A stretch of 43,607 bases of DNA from NCBI GenBank assembly GCA_903864435.1, contig CAIPFY010000075.1, positions 1 through 43,607 on the forward strand, written 5' to 3'. Every line of letters begins with the position of its first letter. Position 1 is the stretch's first letter. Below the pieces are notes generated by a model. That model ran no database searches. It was not told the origin of the DNA and was given only the letters and a program-made list of their open reading frames with translations. Positions 17,817 through 26,352 of the stretch are shown piece after piece. The stretch comes from an uncultured Chloroflexota bacterium (GTDB lineage: Bacteria > Chloroflexota > Anaerolineae > Aggregatilineales > Phototrophicaceae). Position numbers and translations under genes: made by a program.

Positions 17817-17950
17817 GGAAGGTATCCGAGGCGGCGGCTACCTTCCCTTTTAGAACACTGCTGATTATGGAGGACACCCGAGGCGGCGGGTATCCTCCCT
17901 TATCAGTAACGATTAAATACGGAGGATACCCGAGGCGGCGGGTATCCTCC
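17817..17950. repeat. Three tandem 52-bp repeats, each containing a 30-nt hairpin
   Basis: Hairpins at 17817-17846, 17869-17898 and 17921-17950; the third is perfect (GGAGGATACCCG-AGGCGG-CGGGTATCCTCC). Confidence 0.9.
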
Positions 17951-17961
17951 CTATCAGAACA

Positions 17962-18837
17962 CTACTGCATACGGAAGAAGGACTGGGTATCGGCTACCTG
18001 AGTCACGCCTTCTACGATATTCAGCCCGAAACCGGGAAATAACGTCATGCAGTCAGGATCCATCGGCATAGACATACAACCGGGCGGTTCCGGAGTGTTC
18101 TCATTGAGGTTGACCCCTGCGACGAGTCCGGCGAGGTCAGCGACCACAAAGTTGTGGGCGGGATTGAACCCATCCAGACGGATCGTGGAGACGTTCGGAT
18201 TGCCGCAAGGTTCGGCAGGTGGGGTGTTGCCATCCGCTGCTTTACAGGCCGTGCTGCCCAGATGAATGAACCACGCAGGCAGCGCCCCTTCCGGCGTCAT
18301 CAGATCAATACGGACGAACTTATAACCGACCTGCCAATTCCACCACATCGCGGGGATATTGAGCGGTGCGGGAGCTGTCGTCGTATCCAGATGGTCGAGT
18401 TCAAACGGCACGCCGATGTCAAAGACGATCCCGGTATATTCGCCTTCAGGCACTTCACCGGAAATCTTGTTGTTCAGGGCGCTGTTGCCGGCTTCGCTGC
18501 ACCCGGCGGTGCCATCTTCAAAATCCAGCAGGGCGACATTTTCATACTGCCACAACCCGTCCTGTGTCAGCACAACAGGCACTTCTTCACCTGCGGCGCT
18601 CACCAGCCGGACGTTGGACACGAAAAAGCGGAAGTCATTCAAAACCACGCCGCTGTCACCGGTTCCCAGACCTTCGTAAGCCATTCCACAGCGGGCGGGG
18701 CGATCCCCTACCACCGCGTCAAACTGAATGGTGACAGCCGGCCCCACTTTCGCATGTTCCTCATGCGCTGTAACAAGGCTAACGCCCAGAGTCAGCAGCA
18801 AAATTACCACAATCAGGCTAAACCATTTCCCCAACAC
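17962..18837 (-). CDS. MbnP-like copper-binding periplasmic protein (metallo-mystery pair four-Cys motif family)
   Basis: Signal peptide; VTIQFDAVVGDRPARCGMAYEGLGTGDSGVVLNDFRFFVSNVRLV, MWWNWQVGYKFVRIDL, HLGSTACKAA, GCMSMPMDPDCMTLFPGFGL; adjacent to the di-heme peroxidase as in MbnP/MbnH pairs. Confidence 0.82.
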   Translation of the reverse strand: MLGKWFSLIVVILLLTLGVSLVTAHEEHAKVGPAVTIQFDAVVGDRPARCGMAYEGLGTGDSGVVLNDFRFFVSNVRLVSAAGEEVPVVLTQDGLWQYENVALLDFEDGTAGCSEAGNSALNNKISGEVPEGEYTGIVFDIGVPFELDHLDTTTAPAPLNIPAMWWNWQVGYKFVRIDLMTPEGALPAWFIHLGSTACKAADGNTPPAEPCGNPNVSTIRLDGFNPAHNFVVADLAGLVAGVNLNENTPEPPGCMSMPMDPDCMTLFPGFGLNIVEGVTQVADTQSFFRMQ

Positions 18838-18892
18838 AATCCAATCCTTTCCTTAAAATCCACGCTTGTGCGCGGCCCAACCACGTACCCGG

Positions 18893-19483
18893 CTATAAGG
18901 CCTCATCGTTCGGGTGTGTTTTGTGATGATGCGTCATCGAAAGATGTGAGGCGGTTTCCTCAAAAGACCACACTTCCCCGCCAAACCCCAGTTGGAAGGC
19001 AGAAGCGTCGTCGGCGGTGGCGAAACATAACACGCTGGGGATGCAGCACGCTTGAATGCGGCTGTTCACCACAAAATGCGCTTGCAGCACATTCACCATG
19101 CGCCCGTGAAGGAAGTCTTTCGTCAGCGCGGAATACGTGCCGGTCTGGTTGTTCAGCATGATGAGGCCGCAGTGAGCGCAGCAGGCCGTGAGAATGTTCC
19201 CCGATTGCAGATGAATGGTGAACAGGGTGCGATCCGCAACGGCTGAACCGCACATGCCACACACCGAACCGCGAGAGGGCTGCGGGTTTTCGGCACGCAG
19301 GCGCACTTTGCCGTAACTCTTTTCAACGAGACCCGTATTCACGAACGTTTCCAGATCACGGTGAACCGTCATGATCGAAACACTGAGTCGGGCTGCCAGA
19401 TCATCAATTGAAAGGACACGATGCTCTCGCAGCCAGTTCAAGATATGTTCGCGGCGTTGTTCGCTGTTTTTGAACGGTTCCAT
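18893..19483 (-). CDS. Transcriptional regulator: DeoR-type HTH fused to a NosL-like Cys-rich metal-binding domain
   Basis: N-term RREHILNWLREHRVLSIDDLAARLSVSIMTVHRDLETFVNTGLVEKSYGKVRL; C-term CGMCGSAV...CCAHCGLIM...DFLHGRMVNVLQAHFVVNSRIQACCIPSVLCFATADDASAFQLGFGGEVWSFEE, His-rich tail HHHKTH. Confidence 0.75.
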   Translation of the reverse strand: MEPFKNSEQRREHILNWLREHRVLSIDDLAARLSVSIMTVHRDLETFVNTGLVEKSYGKVRLRAENPQPSRGSVCGMCGSAVADRTLFTIHLQSGNILTACCAHCGLIMLNNQTGTYSALTKDFLHGRMVNVLQAHFVVNSRIQACCIPSVLCFATADDASAFQLGFGGEVWSFEETASHLSMTHHHKTHPNDEAL

Positions 19484-19494
19484 GTTAGAAGTTG

Positions 19495-19529
19495 TTGTTA
19501 TATTTAACAGACGATGTTAACTATAACAA
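19495..19529. promoter_or_regulatory. 35-bp palindrome, putative operator at the DeoR-NosL regulator promoter
   Basis: TTGTTATATTTAACA-GACGA-TGTTAACTATAACAA; 14 of 15 arm positions match; 12 bp upstream of the start codon. Confidence 0.6.
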
Positions 19530-19827
19530 GAAAAATCAAAAAACACAAGTTGATTTTCAAAACCCGTTTTATTCTGGGTGAAACCCTTTGATCGGCTCGT
19601 GTTGCCGGAGCAGAGCGAATTCTGCCCTATATGAACGTGGTGGGTCGTGGTTTAGCGGCAGAGTGGCTTCAAGACCAATAGATGACATTAGGCATATATT
19701 CTTGGTGATGTTCATCATACACGATGTTGATGCCTGTGTTATATCGTGATATATCATGTGATTTTTAACACAACATCACATGTGTTGCGCTTTTTCGTCC
19801 CACTATTCGCGTTTGAAAGGAAACACC

Positions 19828-21564
19828 ATGACGGTTTGTAGCCCAATACAGGAAATATATACCCGTCTGCGCTCACCCCGGTGGTTTGCCATTGTAGGTG
19901 TCGCTTTCTGGGGCATATCCCTGTTCTTTTTTGCTGGAACCGCCGCCGCCCAAGATGCCACAGCGACCCCCGAACCCGCTGTGATGCTGCCCACTGAAAA
20001 CGGTCGGTACTTTGCCACATCGGGGTTATGCGCTGCCTGCCATGCCAACATGTTTGATGAGCATGGGAATGATATTTCGTTTGACACTACATGGCGTGCT
20101 ACTATGATGGGCAATTCCGGGCGCGATCCCTACTGGCGTGCCGGGTTGCGCCGCGAAGTGTTGAGCAATCCAGATTTTTCGGCCTTTATTCAAGATAAGT
20201 GCGCGACCTGCCATATGCCGATGGCACGCACGACCGCCAATCTATCCACCGGTGACGTACTTCAAGTCTTCGGAGAGGGTGGCGCAATTCAGCCGGGGAC
20301 GGAGTATCACAACCTCGCGCTGGACAGCGTTTCTTGCACGCTTTGTCACCAGATATCGAATGTTCACCTCGGTGAACGCGAAGGTCAAAGCGGGCACTAC
20401 ACCATTGATGGTTCGACCGATGAATTCTCCCATGCCCGCGTGATTTATGGCCCCTTTGTGCCGAGTGCTTCCCAATCTGCGTTAATGCAGTCTGCGACAA
20501 ACTTTACCCAGACACAAAGCGACCATATTTCTTCCTCGGAACTGTGTGCAAGCTGCCATGAGCTTTTTACCCCCTATTTCGATGTTGAGACTCGCGCATT
20601 GGCACCGGTCACATTCCAAGAGCAAACGCCCTACACTGAATGGTTGAACAGCGATTACCGCATCAGTAGAACCTGCCAAAGTTGCCACATGCCCATCGTG
20701 GATGGCTTAGCGCCAGCCGCCAGCGTCGGCAACCCCACCCCGCTGATGCGGACGGGCGTTTCGCAGCACACGCTGTTAGGCGGCAATGTGTATCTACCGC
20801 GCATTCTTCAGCAGTTTGGCGAAGAACTGGAAGTGGCGGCGACCGATGAACAGTTCCAGCAATACATTGATCTCACGCGGCAGCAACTTCAGAACGATAC
20901 CGCCCGTGTAAGCCTGCAAAACGCACTGGTCACGGAGGGTACGCTTTCGTTTGACGTGTTCGTGCAAAGCCTTGTCGGGCATAAGTTCCCGACGGCCTAT
21001 CCGTCGCGGCGCACATGGCTGCATGTGACGGTGCGGGATGCTGCTGGAACGGTCGTGTTTGAATCGGGCAGTTACAATACCAACGGTTCGATCAATGGCA
21101 ACGACAACGATGAAGATGCACAGCGTTTTGAGCCACACTATGATGTGGTGACTGCGCCCGATCAAGTTCAGATTTATGAGCCAGTGATGGGCGACACGGC
21201 TGGTCACGTCACCACCACGCTGCTACTGGCTTCGCAGTATTTGAAAGATAACCGCCTGCTGCCGTTCGGCTATGATCGCGCTACTGCGCCAGTGGAAATT
21301 GCCATTTGGGGTGATGCTGCGGCGGACACCGATTTTATCGGCGGTAGCGATATCGTCACCTATCAGGTTCCAGTGAGCAGCGCCACCGGGCTGACCATCG
21401 AGGTTGAATTGGTCTACCAGACACTCGGCTATCGCTGGGCAGAAAACCTGCGCGAATTTGCCGATCCTGTAGCTGCGCCGGAAATTGTCAAATTCCTGTC
21501 GTACTACGAAGCTGTACCGAATATCCCAGAGTTGGTCGTTAAGGCGTCTGCGCAGATTCAGTAG
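19828..21564 (+). CDS. Pentaheme c-type cytochrome (cytochrome c554-like/multiheme)
   Basis: Hydrophobic leader; five CXXCH motifs (CAACH, CATCH, CTLCH, CASCH, CQSCH); start MTVCSPIQE preceded by GAAAGGAAACACC. Confidence 0.85.
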   Translation: MTVCSPIQEIYTRLRSPRWFAIVGVAFWGISLFFFAGTAAAQDATATPEPAVMLPTENGRYFATSGLCAACHANMFDEHGNDISFDTTWRATMMGNSGRDPYWRAGLRREVLSNPDFSAFIQDKCATCHMPMARTTANLSTGDVLQVFGEGGAIQPGTEYHNLALDSVSCTLCHQISNVHLGEREGQSGHYTIDGSTDEFSHARVIYGPFVPSASQSALMQSATNFTQTQSDHISSSELCASCHELFTPYFDVETRALAPVTFQEQTPYTEWLNSDYRISRTCQSCHMPIVDGLAPAASVGNPTPLMRTGVSQHTLLGGNVYLPRILQQFGEELEVAATDEQFQQYIDLTRQQLQNDTARVSLQNALVTEGTLSFDVFVQSLVGHKFPTAYPSRRTWLHVTVRDAAGTVVFESGSYNTNGSINGNDNDEDAQRFEPHYDVVTAPDQVQIYEPVMGDTAGHVTTTLLLASQYLKDNRLLPFGYDRATAPVEIAIWGDAAADTDFIGGSDIVTYQVPVSSATGLTIEVELVYQTLGYRWAENLREFADPVAAPEIVKFLSYYEAVPNIPELVVKASAQIQ

Positions 21565-21591
21565 CCAACGGTTCGGCAATCGTTGATGAAT

Positions 21592-21637
21592 TAGCCCCGC
21601 ATAGATGGCATCTGTGATGTCGTTTGTGCGGGGCTTA
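21592..21637 (+). terminator. Probable terminator hairpin after the multiheme cytochrome
   Basis: AGCCCCGCA ... TGCGGGGCT, 9-bp stem, short weak T-stretch. Confidence 0.5.
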
Positions 21638-21699
21638 TGCCGAGCATCCAATAAATCGCCTGAATCGGTAAAACAATGACCGTTGCGGAACGTGTTCCT

Positions 21700-22656
21700 C
21701 TAAATTCCGGTCACTTGGGCTGCATCCCCGACCCGCGTCGCGGCTGGTTCGGCGGCGGGCGGTTGGGTGCGCTGGCTGGTTATCAGCACCACGCCGAACA
21801 GGATGACCGCCGACGCGATCAGCGTGTGTAGCGTGACATGCTCGTGCAAAATCGCCCATCCAGCCACCACCGCCATCACCGGATTCACGTAGGCGTAGGT
21901 ACTCACGCGGTTGGGCGAAACAACGCCCAACAGCCACATATACGCGCTGAAGGCCACCAGTGACGGCCCGAAGGCCAGAAAGAGCAGCGCCAATATGGAT
22001 TCTGGCAGAAGCGTTTCGGGGCGAATGCGGCTAAATTCCCCTGTCAGGCCGCTGGCGATGAGCAGCATGATGCCGGAAATGAGCAGGTTCATCGCCGCGC
22101 CCAAGGTGGCAGAGGCCGGTTTGTCCAACCGTTGCGACAGCAGTGAACCGGTTGTCCAGCCGATGGTGGAGCAGAAAATCAGCACCACGCCGATCAGGTT
22201 CACGCTGTCCGTATCGCCCGGCCCGATCAGCAGCACGACTCCGGCGAAACCCACCACCAGCCCCAGCAGGCCGCGCCCCCCCGGACGGTGTTGCCTGAAC
22301 CCCAACCAGCCGATGACGGCGAAACACAGTGGCGTGGTGGCGTAGAGCGTGGCGGCAAGGCCGGAGGGGAGCATGGTTTGCGCCCACATCAAACTGCCGT
22401 TGCCGAGGAAAAACATGAGGAAGCCGAGGATGAGCGACGAACGCCATTGATGGCGCGTAGGCGCGGCTTGCCCCCGGCTGGCGATGGCGTACAGGGCGGT
22501 GCCTGCGATGAAGAACCGCGCCCCCGCCGTAAAAAAGGGCGGGAACGATTCCAGCGCCACATGAATGCCGAGGTAAGAAAACCCCCACAGGAAGTAAATG
22601 GCAGCAAAGGCGACCATCACCTTCCACTGAGGTGCGTTGGGGCGGGATGCAGGCAT
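21700..22656 (-). CDS. EamA/DMT-family permease
   Basis: Ten hydrophobic segments; FAAIYFLWGFSYLGIHVALESFPPFFTAGARFFIAG and second-half YVNPVMAVVAGWAILHEHVTL. Confidence 0.88.
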   Translation of the reverse strand: MPASRPNAPQWKVMVAFAAIYFLWGFSYLGIHVALESFPPFFTAGARFFIAGTALYAIASRGQAAPTRHQWRSSLILGFLMFFLGNGSLMWAQTMLPSGLAATLYATTPLCFAVIGWLGFRQHRPGGRGLLGLVVGFAGVVLLIGPGDTDSVNLIGVVLIFCSTIGWTTGSLLSQRLDKPASATLGAAMNLLISGIMLLIASGLTGEFSRIRPETLLPESILALLFLAFGPSLVAFSAYMWLLGVVSPNRVSTYAYVNPVMAVVAGWAILHEHVTLHTLIASAVILFGVVLITSQRTQPPAAEPAATRVGDAAQVTGI

Positions 22657-22791
22657 GGATTATCCTTCGCTCAAGGGCAACGTTGTGTGTCAGACGCAGA
22701 CCGCGCCGCGTATGCGCTTCAAACAAGTATTCTATAGGATGTCACAAGTCCGAGTGAGTCCATAGGCTCACCCGGACGGGTATACCGGCAG

Positions 22792-25700
22792 CTAGTCGGC
22801 GATATGCGCTTCCGGGTCAAGGTCGGCTATCGGGACGGTGAACGAGAAGATGCTGCCGCCCGTCGGGTTGTCCATAATCCAGATGCGCCCGCCGTGTGCT
22901 TCTACCGTCATGCGGCAGAAGGTTAAACCGAGGCCGATGCCGCGCCGATTCCCGCGCCGCCCTTTGATCTGCACGTAGCGATCAAACAGCCGCCCTTTAT
23001 ATTCGTCCGGCACGCCGGGGCCGGTATCCGCCACGCCCACGCGCACCCATCCCGGTTCATGTTCGACGGCCTGAATCGTGACCGATCCTTCCGAGGGGCT
23101 GAATTTGAGCGCGTTATCCACCAGATTTTGCAGCACGCGCTCGATCTTGTCACTATCCACCGCCAGCGTGGGCAGGTCGGCAGCAAACTGCATACTCAAC
23201 TTCACATCGAGGTCTTGCGCCAGCGGCCCCAGATCGTTAATCACGTTGTCCGCCATCCGTTTGAGCGATGTCGGCTCGATGTCCAGCATAATCTGCCCGT
23301 TTTCCATCTTGGAAATATCCAGCAGCGAATCCACCCGCGATAGCAGTTTGCGAATCGCCCGCTGGCTGGTGTCGGTGGTGGATTCGACCAGCGAATACGC
23401 ACTGATGTCTTTGGGCACGATGTCGCGCATCAGCTTGATGCCCGTCGTGACGGCGGTTAGCGGGCTGCGCAGGTCGTGGACGATCATGCTGCCCAGATCG
23501 TCGCGCATTTGGGCGAGTTCGCGTTCTTCCGTCTGATCGTAAAAGACCAGCAGCACCCCTAGCGGGTCGCTGACCGACGCGCCCACCGGGATGATATGCC
23601 GCAGCAGGTAAGTGGTTTCGCCGTCGTTTTGCAGGCTGTAGGCGAAAGGTTGCGTTTCGCTCAAGCTGATTCCGGCACGCAGTTCTTTGACCAACCGGCT
23701 TAGGCGGTGGTCAGACTCGAACCCCATCCGTTCAGCCAACCCCAAATCGGGGCGTTCCAGCAGCGCCTCTAGCGGTTGGTTGAGGAGCGTGTTGACTTGC
23801 AGGCCGAGGAGCTTCACACGCGGGTTCGCCAGCGCGATGATGCCCTGCCGATCCACCAGTACGATGCCTTCGGTCATGGCGTTGAGGATGACCTGAAGGC
23901 GGTCACGCGCTTCGGCGATGCGCTCGAACAGGCGCGTATTGTCCATTGCGATGATGGTCTGGTTGGCCAGCTGAGTGACGAAATAGCTGTCTTCTTCGGT
24001 GTAGGCGGCAGGCACATCACTTTCCAGACCAATCGCGCCCAGAATTTGCCCGCTGCGCAGAATGGGCATAATGAGTTGCGCCCGCGCCCCGGCTAGAATC
24101 GCCTGTGCCGAAGGTTCGCCCCGCAAATCCATCACCCGCGCCGCCTGTCCGGTTTGCAGCACGCGCCCGCCCGTCGAACGCATGACATCACTGGCATCCA
24201 CAGGCATTCCTAGCGGATAGCCGCTGAGTGTTTCCACGCGGAATGCTCCGGCGGCGTCCTCGCGCAAAATGACATAACCGGCTTTGGAAACGGTGACTTC
24301 CATCGCCCGCCCCAACACCAGATTGCAGATTGAACGCAGGTTCATGGTGGCGGTCAACTGCCGCCCCAGAGTCGCCAGCGCGTACATCTGCTCCACGCGG
24401 CGCTCCAGCGCCTTGTCGGTGGTGGAATACTGACGGGCGTTTTTGATGGCCTGCGCCGCCTGTGTAGCGAAGGCGCGTAGGATTTCGACATCGTTTTCGT
24501 TGAACGTTTGCGGCGTGTTGTAGAAATATTGAATCACGCCCAGTCCGCTATCGCCCGCTTCCAGCGGCAGTTCCGCCCACGCCTGCTTACCTTCCCGCAC
24601 CAGCGCGGCGCGGTAGATGGTGACACGCTCATCGGTGGCGGCGTTCTGGACAAAGACCGGTGCGGCGCGGCGCGGTGTTTGAATCAGCGGCATGATCGGG
24701 TCGCTGTTAAAGAGTTCGCTCAATCCGGCAGTGCGCACCAGCATCAGCCCCACTTGCAGATCGTCTCGCACAAGGTAGACGGCGACGGCGGTGGCTTCGG
24801 TCACAACGGTTGCCGACGAAGCTACTGCGTCCAGCACCGCATCCGGGGCTAACGTCCCTGTCAGGAGGGAGGCGACGCGGTTCAGGGTGGCTAACTGGTT
24901 GGCGCGGGTGGCCTGCTGCTCGAAATATTGCGCGTTGGCGATGGCTGCGCCGGCGCTGGTGGCGACGATGCTCAATAGGCGCTGGTCGGCTGCTTTGAAC
25001 CCCTGCGTGGGATCGTCAGAGGCGACGGCAATCGCGCCGAGCAACCGCCCACCCGCCAGCAGCGGCACTCCTAACCACGAATACAGGTTGTCGCTAGGGG
25101 ATTCCAGCCGCAACTGACGCGCCATATTTCGCGCTTCATGCGCCAGCAGCAGCGGCGACTGCTGTTCCAGCACGCGCCCTAGCAACGTGCGTTCTGACGA
25201 CTGCTTTGGCACGTCTACCGGCTGCCCGTGCCGCATCACCAGTGGGAAGCTGAGTTCGCGCTGTACCGGATCGTAGAAGGCCACCGTGAAATGTTCGGCC
25301 TTCAAAAGCTGAGTGACCTGTTCGTGGATGGCGCGTAGTAGCGGTTGCAGTTCAAAGTCGGATTGCAGGGCGCGGCTGACCGCCGATAAGGTGCGGCTTT
25401 CCTCGATCTGGGTATGCAACTGGTAGCGCATGCGGCTGAATATGTGCAGGCCGATGGTGATGAGCGTCGCGCCGCTGGCGAACGTCCAGACCGTGCCATT
25501 GCTGATGGCGATCACCTGCGCCGAGAGGATGGCGAACGGGATGGGCAGGATGAGCAGGATGAGGATGGGGAATATGCTCCGCCGCCACAGCTTGTCCAGT
25601 GAGCGCCCATCGGCGTAAGTTTCGAGCAAGAAAATGGCGATATACACGACACAGTAGGCCACCGACATGCCGATCAGGGGGGTGCTGTGGTTGCGGATGG

Positions 25701-26145
25701 GCGCTTGCAGCGGCACTTCGCCGCCCATCGTCTGGAATACTGCCGCGCCGACAAGAAAGCTCAGGCTGAGGCGGGCGCAAATGACAATGATACTGCGGGC
25801 GGTTCGGCTGGTTAAGCGCCGCCGCAGCAGCGGGTCGCTCTTTTTGAGCATGAGCAGGATGCCGCCGAAAAAGCCGCCAAAGAACATAGACCACAGCATC
25901 ATGGGCTGCACGTTCAGCGGGTAGGCCAGCAGCGCCACCACGCCGACACTGTGCGCGACGCTAAACTCCCCTTCACTGAGCAGCGCACCGAAGTACAGCG
26001 CGGCGGCGGTGACTAGCGCATAGATGAGGGCTGGCCCGGTGTATTTGGCAAACACGCTGCCATCCGGCAAATTCAGGAACAGTGTGACGGCCATCACAAG
26101 GCCGAGCAGCCAGATAATCAGTGTGCTGACAGAGGAACGGTTCAT
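22792..26145 (-). CDS. Large sensor histidine kinase: N-terminal membrane domain, multiple GAF domains, PAS, HisKA/HATPase
   Basis: HisKA MIVHDLRSPLTAVTTGIKLM, HATPase LVDNALKFSPSEG...DTGPGVPDEYKGRLFDRYVQIKG...GIGLGLTFCRMTVEAHGG; several GAF-like segments. Confidence 0.9.
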   Translation of the reverse strand: MNRSSVSTLIIWLLGLVMAVTLFLNLPDGSVFAKYTGPALIYALVTAAALYFGALLSEGEFSVAHSVGVVALLAYPLNVQPMMLWSMFFGGFFGGILLMLKKSDPLLRRRLTSRTARSIIVICARLSLSFLVGAAVFQTMGGEVPLQAPIRNHSTPLIGMSVAYCVVYIAIFLLETYADGRSLDKLWRRSIFPILILLILPIPFAILSAQVIAISNGTVWTFASGATLITIGLHIFSRMRYQLHTQIEESRTLSAVSRALQSDFELQPLLRAIHEQVTQLLKAEHFTVAFYDPVQRELSFPLVMRHGQPVDVPKQSSERTLLGRVLEQQSPLLLAHEARNMARQLRLESPSDNLYSWLGVPLLAGGRLLGAIAVASDDPTQGFKAADQRLLSIVATSAGAAIANAQYFEQQATRANQLATLNRVASLLTGTLAPDAVLDAVASSATVVTEATAVAVYLVRDDLQVGLMLVRTAGLSELFNSDPIMPLIQTPRRAAPVFVQNAATDERVTIYRAALVREGKQAWAELPLEAGDSGLGVIQYFYNTPQTFNENDVEILRAFATQAAQAIKNARQYSTTDKALERRVEQMYALATLGRQLTATMNLRSICNLVLGRAMEVTVSKAGYVILREDAAGAFRVETLSGYPLGMPVDASDVMRSTGGRVLQTGQAARVMDLRGEPSAQAILAGARAQLIMPILRSGQILGAIGLESDVPAAYTEEDSYFVTQLANQTIIAMDNTRLFERIAEARDRLQVILNAMTEGIVLVDRQGIIALANPRVKLLGLQVNTLLNQPLEALLERPDLGLAERMGFESDHRLSRLVKELRAGISLSETQPFAYSLQNDGETTYLLRHIIPVGASVSDPLGVLLVFYDQTEERELAQMRDDLGSMIVHDLRSPLTAVTTGIKLMRDIVPKDISAYSLVESTTDTSQRAIRKLLSRVDSLLDISKMENGQIMLDIEPTSLKRMADNVINDLGPLAQDLDVKLSMQFAADLPTLAVDSDKIERVLQNLVDNALKFSPSEGSVTIQAVEHEPGWVRVGVADTGPGVPDEYKGRLFDRYVQIKGRRGNRRGIGLGLTFCRMTVEAHGGRIWIMDNPTGGSIFSFTVPIADLDPEAHIAD

Positions 26146-26352
26146 AGTAAAGCCTGTGCGCAGGGGCAGCGCATGTATTGAGAATGCCCGGTTGGATAGT
26201 TTGTATAAGTGTACATCACGTTAGAAGTAAATTTTGTAAATAGCGGAGGCTTCTCAACCCAATTGTTCAGCAAAAGCCGGTTTTCCGCGTAAATCCTGTG
26301 CCGGAGCCGGTTCGCGCACCGGACGCGGGTTAGAATTTTCGTTGGATATGGT

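Noticed and set aside
17817-17950. CRISPR array hypothesis for the three 52-bp repeats
   Set aside because: Only three units, spacers are themselves partly homologous, repeats are full hairpins, and no cas genes are nearby.
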